This document shows positions 1 through 13,552 of a stretch of DNA of 64,000 bases, one piece after another. Source of the stretch: Atrichornis clamosus (lineage: Eukaryota; Chordata; Aves; Passeriformes; Menuridae); contig WBMZ01000343.1 of NCBI GenBank assembly GCA_013400975.1, positions 1-64,000 on the forward strand. The letters run 5' to 3'. Within the stretch, counting starts at the first letter, position 1, and the number at the start of each line of letters is the position of its first letter. The translations under genes were made by a program, and so were the position numbers. The notes below the pieces were generated by a model, which was given only the letters and a program-made list of their open reading frames with translations, was not told the DNA's origin and did not search any database.

Positions 1-207
1 GCTAGGCCCCGCCGCCCGCCCCCGGCCTCGCCCCGCCGCCGCGCCCCGGGGGCAGGGGGCGACCCGCACCCCCGGCCCCTTCTCCTCGGCAGAAACTTTC
101 TCGGCAACTTTCTCCCGGGCCCGAGCCCCTGCCTGCGGGGCCGAGAGGTCGGGAGGTGGGGGAGCCGGGCTGGGCTGGGCGGGCTGCGGGGGGGCTGGCT
201 GCGGGGA
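1..207 (+). other. YES1: Candidate noncoding exon 1 of YES1 (5' UTR, start not in view)
   Basis: The coding part of YES1 starts in an exon with only 8 untranslated bases after its acceptor (33262-33269), so at least one upstream noncoding exon is required. The best splice donor in the CpG island is GGGGA|GTAAGT with GT at 208-209, giving a candidate exon end at 207. Other GT dinucleotides in the island are weaker. The true 5' end cannot be read from sequence and may precede the window. Confidence 0.45.
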
Positions 208-400
208 GTAAGTTTGTGGGGGGCGGCCCCCGTGACCCCCCTTGGCCCGGTTCCCTCCGCGGCCCCTTCCAGCCGGGCTGCCTCGGGCGCTGCGGGGCGG
301 CTGCCCGTCCTCCGGCGGTGGCGGCGTTCACCGCCCGGGCTGGTGCTCGGCGTGAGCCGCTCCCGGCTCCGCTCCCGGCGTGGGGCCGGGGGATGTAAAA
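1..400 (+). promoter_or_regulatory. YES1: CpG island and likely YES1 promoter region
   Basis: The first 400 bases are extremely GC-rich with dense CpG, including GC-box-like runs (GCCCCGCC near 6-13 and CCCCGCCGCC near 32-41). Base composition then drops abruptly to AT-rich intron-like DNA from about 430. No TATA box is evident. This is the only CpG island in the window and it lies upstream of the YES1 coding exons on the same strand. That is the usual arrangement for Src-family housekeeping promoters with a noncoding first exon. The window begins inside the island, so the transcription start may lie at or before base 1. The promoter assignment is inference from composition and position. Confidence 0.7.
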
Positions 401-3400
401 GGGCAAAATTCAGGAGTCGCCTGTAGCTTATCCTGCCTGGATTTTTTTTTCTGTTAATTTCCCCCACACACTTTTCTGGTTTATATCCCTGTATCGAGCC
501 AGGGACACGACTGCTTTACATTTCTGAGTCATTAATTTAAATGTTCAATTATCACACTTCATCAAGCCTCCTCGTCTTCCTTACAGTTAAAAAAAAAAAT
601 GTACTGGACACACACAGGCCCCTGTTCCTGTGGAGTCTGCATGTAACTTTCTGCTTCGTGTGGAGCCGCAGGCGTGATGTGCATAAAGTTGGTGCTCCTG
701 TGACAGGCCAAGGGCTAGCGTGTCTTCTTCTCCAGTATACAATATTGCAGCCATATGGGGTTTATTATATGGTTATTTATTATTTTAATATATGGAGTTC
801 TAGGTGTCTGGTGTGCATGTGGGTATGGTCCACTTTGCACTGGGAAAACTAGGACAGAAATATTTCCGGAGCTCATGTTGTTAAGAAGGTGTATTCAGAT
901 ATACCTGCTGGATTTAATCCTAGGCAGAGGCTGGTCATTAATTAAAAATTAGATGTTTGGGTTTGTTTAAACTGGCAGCATGTTCCAAAACCAGTTTTAA
1001 AATTTGGAGTGTGTTGACAAAGAAAGTGTATTTGTTTCACTTAATAATTCATAGAAGGCTGAATGATATTTCAGGTGAATTTTGCAATTAAATTGATCTT
1101 TAGACAGAGGAGCAAGATACAAAAGTTTATTTCAGAGTCTTTTGCTTTCTTTTTTGGAAAGTAAGACCTTCAGGAGGGATTTCTAATAAACTCGCCTTGT
1201 CAGTAGCATTTGCAGTGTCGCTGTTGGTAGGTAGTACAGTTTTGCCATAATTATGCTTCTGCAGCCTTCATGGAAGTAAGAACTGTTCCTTTCCAAGCAA
1301 CAAAACCTTATGCTTCCACTGGTGTTTCTGATGTGTGTCTGTAAATTTAGCTATAGGAGGTTCCTATTGAGCATAGGCGTAAGAGTGCAGACTATATGTG
1401 TGTGTTTTGTACAGCCAGACTGTGGAGGTTAATTTCTGGACAAGGTAGCATCTGTGATGAGAACAGAGACAGCACTGTGCTTGTGCTGAATTTCGAAGAA
1501 AAAGATCCAGTGACACCAGGTGTGTGAAGGAGTGACAGTAGTTAGTAGCAGCAATTGCCAGTAATTAATTATTCCATGTGCTCTGTTAGCTTTATTTCCT
1601 TAGCAGGTGCAGCTCAAATGCAACTGCAGTATCTGGTATTTCATACCTTCAGTCCCTCTAATACTTCTTCTGCCTCTCAGCGGATACTAAAAAATTTGGC
1701 AGCATAGGTCTCCCAGATGAGCAATTTCTACAGAATGTGTGAAAGGAAGCCAGGTAGAACAGAACTCTCAACCTGGACACCAGAGACTTTGTGGCATTGC
1801 TTACCTCAGGCTGGAAATTGATGCAGGAAATAGGGCCTTCATGGTTTTGCTGCTTGCGGAGCTACTGGTCCAGTTTTCAATAGTTATTTAATACTTGTAC
1901 CCCAGCACCCCTCTATCTGGAATGAGAGTAGTCAATCCAAGGCAGCTTTAATCTATATTTTGTATTATAAAGAGAGATTTTCTGGAAAATATTTGTTATT
2001 CAACAACAGTTCTTTGGTTGCGAAACAAATGAAATTGAAAGTATATTTAAATTGTTATATTATTTTGAAATTGCTAGAAAAATACTTAATAATCTTTGGT
2101 ATGCTCCACACTTGCAATAGAATTATTGAAAAACTTCACAATTTAGGAGGTTTTATCAATATTCAGGCAACAGAGCAGAGAACTACACTTCTACACTAAA
2201 GGAATGCTCTTTATTTTGAGCTTTGCATACTTCTACTGCTCCTGAAGAAAGAAATGGTCATTCTGTTTGGTCTAATAAATCATGGCCGTCATGTGACGGC
2301 AGTGCAAAAGTCTGCGAGTGTGGCACATGTCAGTTTATGTGGTCAAAGTTTACTTTATGAACGAACTGGCTGCATGGTTTTGCTTTTCTATATGCGCTGC
2401 TTGCGGACAAAAGCCGTATATTTTCAATAGATAACTCCTTGTGTTCAAAACGTTAGTTAAAAGAAATACGTTCTTTCATCCATATTTCCTACTTGCATCC
2501 AACTGTTTTGCCACCTACTTTGATCACAGTTTGAGTAAGATACCTTGATGTTAATTTAAAAATCGGTGTCAGTACTAACACAAAAACTACTTTAGGAACG
2601 TGTCCTTATTCTGCTGTGTCACATCAAGCAGCCTTTTTCAGGTAGGACGCATTCTGTGCATACATACGCAGCCTGTGGTTTCTGTGAAGTCCTCCTGAAA
2701 GGTTTCTAGTACTGAAAGTCCTGTGCCTGTTGATGGAACAGGTTGATCAGTGAGGGAGAACTGCAGTTTCTCTAACTGCTGTAACAGAATGGGTTCATTT
2801 TTGTGCTGGAGGAACCATCTCCAAATACAAGTAGGTAACTCAGTCTCAGGATTTATTTTGGTTTTGGTCTTTGCTCTCCTTGAGAGTGCAAGTAGGGCGC
2901 TGTTTTATAGTAGTGGATTTTATAATGTGGCAACCACTAGTTTTTATAATTTTTTTAAATACAAACTGCTTTACGGTTGCCTTATGGAAACTTCCTTCAA
3001 TCGCTACACTCCCTGTCTGCATTCACTCCAATGATTAGAGCTGTAGGGTTCCAGATTGTATCAATAATTGCCAGGTTTTGAAGGTAAACCTGGACAACTT
3101 CCCATATGTGTGCTGACATATGGGAAGGGAAAAAGTCATATTGAAAACTGTCAACTAATTGTAGGGAAAGTTTAATTTTACGTTATAAGAGGTCGTTCTT
3201 ACTGCATTTTCCACTTACAGGGGTTTATCCTCAATGGTGCCAGTGCATCAAAACAGAAACTGGCACCAAAGTAAGTTATTGAAATAAGTGGGACTGCACC
3301 CTTAGGTAAAGTTAACATGCACAGCTGATCAGAGATCAAGATGATAGTAACGTTAATGCTAGGAATTGAGTAAGTAAACACTATTACTTATGCATGAGTT

Positions 3401-6266
3401 TTGTTCCCTTTAGATTTAAACACATATTCTTTGAAAATGTGGATAACTGGAAATAGGATGGGAAACACTCTCTGTGACTTTGGGTAGGCACCACATAGAG
3501 CGCTGGGTTGGTTTCCTGCCGCGTCCCGTAAGTTAGTGGGTCAAAGCCATGCACAGCTGAAATGAAGGCCTCGAGCTGAGGATCACCAGTGAGGACTGCT
3601 AGCCCTGGCTTGTATCCGAGCCCAGAGCCCAGTGGGACACTGCTGTAGAGATCATCACTAACTGCATTTAAGGCTGTGTTGACTGTTGTGTCCAAGACCG
3701 GGGTTTTGTTTTGATTTTTTTGACTGTAGTATTAGGTAATGTTACAGGGCATGGTTGGAGAGTGCTGAGGAAGGAAAGCCTCAGACTTGAATGATTTGTA
3801 TTTCAGCTTCTTGAATACTCTTAGTTGTTTTGTAGGAAATTGGGTAACTTTTTTTGCTAACCTGGCTGTATTTTGTCTTTGTGGTTTTAGAAGGCAAATG
3901 CTTTTATAACAGCGTTAGGCGAGACTGTAATAAGTATCAATATTGACTGCACCTATATCTTAAATGTTTACATAAATTTTGAATTCTGATGGTGCTACTG
4001 AACCAAATGATTTGTTTTTCAAGACCAATAATTTGTCTTTCAAGCTGTTACTTCAGGGAGATGAAAATGGCTTATCTATGGCTTAAGATGTTTCTGTTGA
4101 TGTTTCTGTGGCTTTCTTCACACCAGAAGTCTAGAGAAGACTGGGAAAAATAAATGATTCTTCAGAAGTGTTGAACCCTTTTAGCTGAGATTTTAGGATC
4201 TGATAGACCAGGCTTACAACAATGAATAACTTTATTTACTTCCATTGACAGTGTAGTTGAGTAAACACACCCACGTAAGTAAATCTTTGTAGAGCAGGGC
4301 CTTTAACTTTGTTTTGGAGAAACTTTCAGGAGAATTTTGTGCCATTAATCATACATTTAAACTCAGTCTTCATATTGGAAGAGTTTGATTTAGTGGGGTT
4401 CGTTTCCTTTGTTTGCACATGCCCAAAGCACTTTCTAATCTTGCCAAACTGAGGCAGTAATAGTGTCTTATTCATGATGTGAATGTTGAAGTATAAATGC
4501 AGTCAGGTCTCAGGTGTGCTCACCAGGACCGGCAGCCCTGTAGCAAAGAAGGGTCGGAGTGGAGGATGGTGCTCACGTTCCAGGTGTTTGCCCATAGTTC
4601 GGGCAAACATTTTGATAGTGCATGCAAACTTCAGCTTCAGGAATAGAATACAGTATCTGGGCTAAAGGTTTTGAAATTTTCAACCCTTCTTAATGCCCTC
4701 ACAGTTGTAAGAAAAGGCAGTGCTTGTGCGAGGTATTTAAAGAGTAATTAGAGGGTGCTATGGATCTCTTGTGTATTGCAGTTGTATAGCATTATAACTG
4801 TTTTGGCAGTCAGCCAGGAAAGGAAGACTTAAAACAAATTAATAGTGAACAATCCAGTTTTAATAAGTTATGTTAAGTATGGTTAGATAACAACATTAAT
4901 ATTTATGCTTAAAATATGACAAAGAAAAAACAGGTCTCAGTTGTTATGTGTATCTTCTTGCTTTTCAAAAAGATTTTATTGGAAACTGAAACAATGTCTG
5001 ACACTTGTAACCACAGATGAGTAGAAGAAAAACCCTCCAAAGTCGTTCTCTTTCTTTACATACTCTTTCTGTTTCTAGTTAATTTTTCTAGCTTGTTCAA
5101 CATAAATACTCTTTTGCCAGTAATAGTACCCCAAAGTCCAGAAGCTAAAAGACTGCACCAAGAATAGCATGGCCACAGGCTTTCCTGGTTCTTAGGCTCC
5201 CTTCCTGAGCATCCAGTATTGCCCAGCATCTCAGATGGTGGGGACCCATAGTGAACCTCTGGTCTGACTCAGAGGCATTTGGGCTTGATAGACTTCTGGT
5301 CTGATTCAGAGCAACTGGCCTTTCAAATAGGCTTAACTTAACTATGCCTCACAGGTGAACAACATTTTTAAGGTTTTGGTCAAAGTATGCTGCACTGAAA
5401 AATGAATATAGAATTAACGTCTAGAAAATACTCTTGTTTTCAAAGTACACGTTTATCTGAAACTAGCATTTGTTTATCAAATTTAGGAAAGAAAACATTA
5501 TCAAAGCTGATGTTGACGGGGGAAATTTGAAAATAAATATAAAAGTTCTGTATTTCATTGTAAAGTGTTTAAAACAAATAGTGAGTTTAGTCATACATCT
5601 TTTTAATTCTCTTGTATCCCCTTTCTTTGCCTTGGTTTTGCTCTGTTTTTCCGGAGGTCTGCAGTTCGAGACTAAAACCTTGCCTTACTGATTACCAAGC
5701 AGAGGTCTTCGGGAGCAAATTAACAGAAAAACTGTGTAGTGCTTCAGTTAGAAGTTGAACCAGGTTAGTCTGTGAGAAACAGAGAATTGAGTGTGACATT
5801 TTGGCCTGAAATTTCTGTAAAACAGTGGTCTTCAAGCATCTTAAAAATTAAAAATCTGCACCAAACCTTGTCGCAAAGTTCTGATTTTAGAAATCTGTAA
5901 AGACATAGCATTGATATTCATGTGAGGAGTAAGCAAGTGTGAGATGAATTGGGAGGAAAGTTTATGGTGATAAAAGAAGTGGTTTGTGACCTTGTTCCTC
6001 TAACTTGTTGAACTGAAAGCAGAATGTGCCAGCAGAACACTATGACTTCTGGTGTTCTGTTGATACCTAGTATTTAGCATTTGTGACTAGCTCTGATTGC
6101 AGTGTTCAGTTGAGACACTACACATTTCCTTGGAACTGTGAACTTATAGTGATGTTCTGATGAAGCTGCGAACATACGTAGTAATGCACGTTATGAACTT
6201 GTAGGTAACTTCTCTTAATAGAAAATCTTGAAATACTTCAGGGACAGGTGAGCCTGAAAATACAGA

Positions 6267-6284
6267 TTTTTTTTTTTTTTTTTT
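6267..6284 (+). repeat. Poly-T tract (18 T)
   Basis: An uninterrupted T-run in intron 1, followed by C/T-rich sequence. It may be the reverse-oriented tail of an old insertion, but no element body is recognisable. Confidence 0.9.
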
Positions 6285-9200
6285 CTTTCTTTTTCCGAAT
6301 GCAAATTTCTACAAGGCTTAAATAAGTTCTGCAAGGCAAAGACCCTTCTGTACTTTGTGTGACTAGCCTGGGTGAGTTGTGTATCATTCTTAGAAGAAGA
6401 CTGTCCCTTACTGAATGAGGATGGAAGACTTATGTTTTACTTGATGGTTTGGGGGTTTTTATCCTAAATTTGAACAGTGCTTCCCTTTGATGCACGTGTT
6501 CATTAACTAAAGCCTACTGAAAGAGCAGTTGTTATGTGTCAGAAGTCCATCTAGGCAAATATCTGACATCTTGATTCTTTTTCCTTTTTTTTTTTTTAAT
6601 CCACTCCATTCAGGATAAGTTCTTAATGTCTCAAGTAAAAGTTTTTGGAAGTTTAGTTAGAGGGAAATTTTCAGAATGAGGTATCTGAGCAACAGATGGC
6701 ACATCTGATTCTGCCTGTTCTAAATTAGAAGTATTCAGGTTTTCTTCCAGCAGTAATATCTTAAAATGTAAATGTGCTCTCTGGCTTCTGAGACATGATA
6801 TATGGGATTTTGGCCAAAGTATGTTCTTTGGTTTTGGTTTTTTGGGATTCCCCCTGCTATATATTCTAGGATAGAAGATGCATTAATAGAATGACAAAGT
6901 CCTGAAAGCAAAGAGAGGGATGGGTTTGTTTAGCAGATACTGATGTTAAATATTTGTCTAAAGGATAATTAAAGGTTATAATAGTGTTGGCCAGATCAGC
7001 TCAACTATACCTAACTGAAAAACATGCATTCTAGAGAGAAAAAGAGTGTATTAGTCTCACAGTGGACAGCCATGTTTAATTCTGTTTTCATAGTAGTTAA
7101 ATATTCTATCCAGGAACACTTAAAGCATAGTGCAAAATACTATTCCTTTTGAAAACAATTACCTATGAAGGAAAGAGAAGGGAAAACAAGGATAATTCCT
7201 GAGATGTTGCCACTAGACAGTTGGGAAAATTTTCCTGAGTAACTTGTTTTCTCAAGCCTGAAAAGTAGGTATCGTATTAACGTTCTGTAGTTGGTGGAAG
7301 AAAAGGGTTATGTGTTTTTGTTCGGTGGGGTTTTAGGGGTTTTTTTAAGTTTCTTGTTGTTCTGTGGTTTTAAACGAGTGAGCAAAATGCAAGTACAAAA
7401 TTCTCAACTTCAGAAGACACTAAATGCTGACTGTATGGGTTCAGTGGCTAAGATGCAATAGTAGTGGGGTACTTTTTTTTTTACGTTCAAGCAGAATTCT
7501 GTTCTGTATTTTAAGTACAGTTATACACTTAAAACACAATTCATAAATCATAGTGATTGAGGTTATTTAAAGTGATAAGCTTTCAAAATACCTTGCTGAA
7601 TAATTACATATTATGTAATTTGCTAAAGATACCAATCTTTTTCGTTTTAGGAAATATTTCTTAGCTTGTACACTGTAGAAACCGTGGAACTGATTGATTC
7701 AGGCTATCATGATGTACGTAAAATGAGACAAGTGTTAGTTTATAGATGAAAAATTATTTCCCTGGAAACGTTTGACTTGTTCATGCATAGTAGGTGTATT
7801 TAAATATTCTGGAATTAATTTGCATTGGTTATTAAATCTAGGCCTCTTTGATTACCTCCCCTTCCCATTAGTTTAGGTCTGACATACCGTCAGAATACTA
7901 TTTAAATTTGGTGCATAGATGGTGAAATCATAGCTAAGTTAATACAATGTGACTTACATTAACGAGCATGACACCTTGATTTTATATGAGTATTTTAAAT
8001 TAATATTTTACCTCAGATTTACACTTATGCATCTTCATTCTTTTCCCAAAGAGGTTGAGCCTTACTAGTCAGTAAAATATATATTGACTCTAACTACATA
8101 TTAGGTTTACACTAATCCTGTCAGCTTTTTGCTAAGGGCATGGATTTTCTGTGTGTGTATTTAATATAATAATGAAGTGTCTTAATAATTCTTTTAGGCT
8201 ATATATATAATTATTTAAGCAATGAAAGTGCAATTTCTATGCAAGACATTTTTTTCTTCCTAGATTGTGTTCAGTGACATTTGAACGGAAAATCTGATTG
8301 AAATTCATATAAATAACCAGCGTTACATTTTAAAGTATGGGTTAATGTGTTGCTTCTTAGATAAGGATATAGAAGGTAATAATTCTAAGTGCAAACCACA
8401 TTTTGTTTTAAATCTGGTAGATTTATTTACAGAAGGGAATGTTAGCTTTAGTTTGTGAATAATTTTTGGTCACCAAAACCTCTAAGACATTAGAGTGGAT
8501 AGATCTCATACTTCCAAGTTGTTGTTTTCTTTGAAAATATAAACAAAAATCTTCTACTGTCATTTAACCTTATCTTCCCTAAATGTTTCTAAGATTCTAG
8601 TGAACCAGTATGTAAATAACATTGAGGGGGAGATTTTTTTTACACTTGCAACAGCTTATGTTACGTTAGATATTTAGGTACGCAAATTCTGATTTCAGGT
8701 GGTTATGAATGAGCTCTGCCAGTTTGGTGATTTGAATTTGTTTAAAATTTTGGTGGCTAACAACATAATTTGAATATTTTTTTAAATTCAGTATAGGTTA
8801 TCTAAACAGTAAATCTGTGTCTTAATAGAAATTACCATTTAAAAAAATTCTTTCTTTGTCCACTTTGAATAATAAAAACAAAATGCCATTAGAAGGGTAA
8901 CTTATTATTATAACTACATATGACGTCAATTAGCGTATGACTTAATTCGGCTGCATAGGTCTGTTACATTTTATTTTTGCTGTTATACAAATAGTTAGGA
9001 GTGGGCACTGGTTACTGCATTGTGTAGTACAGCAGAGCCAGGTAATTCATGTGTCGGAATCAAGTCATATTTAGGTCAACAGAGTAACTGCAAAAACTAC
9101 TGAGCCAGTGGACTGCTCACAGCCTTAGACATTCTTGAGGAAACCCTGACTGCTCTGATGGAGAATTGGAAAGTTTGCAAGTGTTACTGCTGCAGGATTT

Positions 9201-9568
9201 CTACAGCTTGGAAACCATGCCAGTAAAGTGGTGCTTCTCTTAAAGTATTTCCTAGATATGATGCATTTTTACTTTTCCCCCGAGTTCCCCTGAAACTGAA
9301 AAGCCGAAGCAGATGCAGATAGTACAGTTTTACAGTCAGAATATCTGAATGGGGTCATTCTCTTTAAAAACATTGCCATGTAAAATAACTTCACAAGCTC
9401 TAAACTGAACTGGAAATTAGACTTTTTTCCTTTTTAAAAGGTTTGTTTCAGGGTGGCTGGTTTGTTTCTTTGGGGGTTTTTTGGCTAATTAGGAACTGGA
9501 AAATCTGAACCTGTTTTTATTCACAGATATGTTAGTGTTGCTATTCTATGATGTGATCCTTTTTCACA

Positions 9569-9602
9569 CTGAAGTCAAGTGCAAAATTCCCCTTGACTTC
9601 AG
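9569..9602. repeat. 11-bp perfect inverted repeat, possible ancient amniote repeat
   Basis: CTGAAGTCAAG (9569-9579) and its exact reverse complement CTTGACTTCAG (9592-9602) flank a 12-base loop. The surrounding GATCC...GGATTA also pairs loosely. The phrase resembles a dispersed amniote repeat built around gaagtcaatgg...ccattgacttc, recalled from reptile and bird genomes. A related CCCATTGACTTC occurs at 10194-10205. Confidence 0.6.
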
Positions 9603-12240
9603 GGAGAGCTGGATTAGCTTTACACAAAAGGACCAAATTGTCCTCTGGGATAAGTGGAGGCAACTCTATTGAAGTAGACTTCATTAGAGTATAAAATGAA
9701 GACAAAAAAGTGTTGCCTGCCTTTACAGGCGGTGAAATTGGATCTGTTAACTCAAACAGTTATGTTAATTTAGGAGTTGAATCAAAGATTTTTTCCTTTT
9801 TTCAATTAGGCAGTACAGTTATATTAGTTCACTGCATTGAGCAGTGAATCAGATGTGCCGCTTAGGCTTGACTACAAATATTTTACAGAAGCTAGAATCT
9901 CTTTATGAACTCTTTGTCTATGTGGCGTAACAATTATGATGAGAAAACAAGAACTTGGTAAACTGTCAGCAAACTTTTGAGCAGTTTATCCTTAAGTAGA
10001 TGCAAGGAATCTATTTAAATCTAATAGGCTTCCTGTGATAAGTTGTGTGAGGTTTGGGGGGCCTTGTTTGTATTTTCAGCCTCAGGCTGGCATCCTGAGT
10101 GGCTTCCTGTAGTCTTGGTGAGGTGTGAAGAGGGTAATTCATTTACACCAAAAATTGGACTGGATGTTATCCCACGTGTTTGCTGGTAGTGTCTGGAGTA
10201 ATCCCATTGACTTCTAACGTAGGCTGTAGTGCCTTTGGCATCTTTTATTAATGCTTTACACAATGGTATCTGTATTCTGTACACAAATTATGAAGAAATA
10301 ATATTTGAAAAATGAACTCATAGTGCTTACTAATGTAATACTCTGCTACATGTCTTGTAAAATGTATCATTTGCACTCCTGATATCACATTTTTCTTCCA
10401 GTGCTTCTGGTATCTGTTGGGATCATGAATTAATTCAACTGTCTGTGTGATTATTTTGACCTAAGCACTGTATGGCTTTCTTGTACTTTCTCTTTGAAGT
10501 TTCACAAAGGGAAGGGGGATGGGAATACTGTAATCTCCTTAGAATAATTTGAGAATGAGCCCTTAAATGCTGCCCTGCATTTCTTTATTAACATTTCATA
10601 GATGAAATAAAATCCCCTCCCTAGGAAGCTTCACAGAGCTCTTAGCTGTTTAGCATACATAGCTCTGCAAAAAAACCCTCCACAAATAACTGTTGCTGCA
10701 ATATTTAGCTAGTGTTAAGGGGTTAAGTAGTAAACTGAAATTCTCTGAAACACTTGAGGTGCTAAATTTACAAAACAAGACATAAGAGCTGTTTTAAGAT
10801 TAGTCATAGTTAGGAAGCTTATTGAACCACCGGCATCTTCCTGGACACATCCTGTACTTTTGTGTCTTCAGCTAGCTTCATCTATTCACGGTCCTAACTG
10901 CTTTTTGGTTTTTAGAAAGTCTTGCTGCAACTTCTTTGTGACTAAGGCACATTGTCAATCAGTCCAGTCCTCCCCATGCCAGCCAACTGTCCCCTTAATG
11001 CAGCAATTCACTTGGATGAATAGTGCTCATACTTTAAGGAGACAATTGCCTACTAAAGAGAGTGCCAAGTTGATTTAACTTTGTACGAGTGTGAAAGAGT
11101 TTTTAAATAGGTGCTGTCAACTAGCATTGGCCCAGAGCATCAGCTGCTTGAAAATTGTTATAATCTGATTTGGATTATGTCAAAATTTGTTTAAAATATT
11201 TTAGTCAATCACTGGGCTGCAGAGAGCATTAGTACCCCAGAAGTGGTTGTCAGACAATCATCCGTGGTCTATCAGAACTATAGCAGACGTGTCCTGGCCA
11301 AATGTACAACACTGCTTTTAAAATGGGACTCCTTTTTGGCAGTACATCGCTAAATGAGTGAAAGAATACAGGATTCATATTGTAATCTGCTCTTTCAGTT
11401 CCATTTAATGCCACAGCATGTGTTTGAAACACTTAGTTGGATGTATAATACAGTGTAAAACCACAACTGTAGTATGTCATTACTCTAGGACTTACAGAGC
11501 TGAGCTACCATTTAGCCAAGCCAGCTACTGGATTATCCATTACCTGGAAATGTTTAAAAGTGGACAGAATTTATGAAAATTGCATCGCTCTTTGCTGGCC
11601 AAAATTTTTTAGATGCAGTTTTAGTGGAGTTTGAAAGGATGCTTCCCTTCTAGGTACACCATTGCTTGAGGGCAGAGGGTTTAGTGCTGTCCTTCCTTTC
11701 ATTCCTGAGAGTGTAAGGATTGACCTTTTCCAAGCACAGTTAGGGGCTTGATATTTCTTCACTGCACTTCTGAAGAGAAGAGAGAAGGTGAAAGAAGTTA
11801 AGGAAAAAACATGGAGAAGATGCTCCCTGAAATTCCTGATGTTTCTGTTTCAGGGAAGCCAGGAAATCTGAGAAAAGGAGCTATTTCTGTCAAGAGCCTG
11901 ACAAAATATGAGTGTTATCGTAGAAGTGTAGAAAGGATGCTGTTAACAAAATATTAAATTTAAAGGAGAGAAAGTTTCTTACAGGCATGGTGGTAAGTAG
12001 TGAGTATATTTGGGGGCGGGGAGGAGGGTGTTTTCCTTGCTTCTCTGAGGTCATTAGGCCGTTACAGCTGCAACAACATTGCTACTAGCTTACATACATT
12101 TGTGCAGAAAAAAGAAGCATTGTTATTTCAGTGCCTGGCTGGAATCAGTAGTTTGTTAAACAGTGCTGTGAGATTGTTAGTTGTTTTAGGGACATCTCCA
12201 TTAGTAGTTGTGCAACTATTAGTAAGTGTATTGTGAACAT

Positions 12241-12287
12241 CAAAAGAAAAAAAACCAAGAAAAAAAGAAAAAAAAACCAAAAGGAAA
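12241..12287 (+). repeat. A-rich low-complexity tract
   Basis: A run of poly-A blocks interrupted by G and CC, such as AAAAGAAAAAAAACCAAG. It lies just upstream of the duplicated 20-mer and the CR1 copy. It is simple sequence with no motif of its own. Confidence 0.85.
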
Positions 12288-12297
12288 GCTTAGCTTG

Positions 12298-12338
12298 GAG
12301 AAGATGAAGAATAGGAGNGAGAAGATGAAGAATAGGAG
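12298..12338 (+). repeat. Perfect 20-bp direct repeat flanking a single ambiguous base
   Basis: The 20 bases at 12298-12317 (GAGAAGATGAAGAATAGGAG) recur exactly at 12319-12338, separated only by an N at 12318. This is either a short tandem duplication with one uncalled base or a gap-closure artefact where two contig ends overlap. It sits beside an A-rich tract and at the 5' edge of a CR1 copy. Confidence 0.9.
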
Positions 12339-12339
12339 C

Positions 12340-13552
12340 TAGAATAATTTCCAAATAGGAAAGACGATAAGTTGATTTGGAGCTGTCAGCATGGCATGGA
12401 GAGGAAGTCATGCTTAACCATTTCGTGTGATGAGATAAATGGCTGGGCAGATGAGAGCAGAGCAGAGCAGTGAACATAGTTTATCTTGACTTCAGTGAGG
12501 CTTTCTGCAAGTAGCATCCTCATAAACCGATGAAGTACATGCCAGGTGAGTGAACAGCAGTGGCACGTAGTGAGGAGTGGTACAAAAGCTGGTGGCCAGT
12601 CACTAGCAGTGTACCCTAGGGCTCAGTATCAGAGCCAGTCCTCCTTACACCTTCGTTACTGACCTGGGGGTCACACGGAGGTGCACCCGCAGCAAGCTTG
12701 CAGGAGAGGTGGTTGATAGACCAAAGAGGGTTGTGCTGACATCCAGAGGGACCTTGGCAGACTGAAGGAGTTGTCTGATGGGAACCTCAGGAAATTGAGT
12801 AAAGGGAAATTGCAATGATCCAGGGGAGGAACAACCCCAGGTTCCAGTACATGGTAGTGTCCGACCAGCTGAAAAGAAACTGCAGACAAGAACCCGCAGG
12901 GTCTGGTGGGAAAGATCTGTGTGAGCCATCAACGTGCACTTGCAACAGAGATGGCCAGAAGTGTTCTGGATGCATTAGGAAAAGTTACCAGCAGATCAAG
13001 GTGGTGATCCTTTCCCCCTGCTCAACACTGGTAAGGCCACACTTGGAGTGCTGTGTCTGCTTCTGGGCTCCCCACTTCACCAGAGACATGGACATAGTGG
13101 AAAGAGTCCAACAAAGGGCCCCCAAGATGACTAAGGGTCTGGAGGATTTCTCTAATAAGGAGAAGCTGAGAGAGCTGGGATTGCTCAGCCTGGAGAAGAG
13201 AATGCTCAGGGGCACCTTATGTGTATAAAAAACCTAATGGGGTGGAGTAAAGAGGACAGAGCCAGGCTCTTCTTGGTAGTGTCCACTGACAGGACAAGGT
13301 AATGGGCACAAACTATAGTATAAAAGTTCCATTTAAACATCAGGAAAAAAATGACGGGTTTTTTATGGTAAGGGTGATAGATCACTGGAACAGGTGGTTC
13401 AAAAATGTTGTGGAGTCTCCATCCTTGGCAACAGCTCAAAACCCAGCTGGACGCAGCCCTGAGCAACTTGCTGTCATTGACATACTTTGAGCAGGGGGGT
13501 TGGGGTAGGCATCCTCCAGATGTCCCTTCCAGTTTCAGCTGTTCTATGATTT
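12340..13552 (+). mobile_element. CR1 LINE, 3' half with decayed reverse transcriptase
   Basis: Translated + strand pieces in order match avian CR1 reverse transcriptase: a KSCLT-like segment near 12405, VYLDFSEAF near 12480-12510, a GSVLGPVLF-type segment near 12610-12640, and the C-terminal LVRPHLE...WAPHF...ERVQ...RELGLLSLEKR block at 13030-13200. The 3' region carries the CR1 phrases GATAGATCACTGGAACAGG and a GTCCCTTCCA stretch. It ends at the degenerate TTCTATGATT terminus. Frames shift several times, so it is dead. The 5' part is missing, as is usual for CR1. Confidence 0.9.

Noticed and set aside
2..406. Long open frames on both strands at the window start
   Set aside because: Extreme GC content removes stop codons; the Gly/Pro/Arg/Ala-rich translations are composition artefacts of the CpG island.
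12815..13228. 137-codon open frame with an RT-like C-terminus
   Set aside because: It is the tail of a dead CR1 copy; frames shift on both sides, so it is not listed as a gene.
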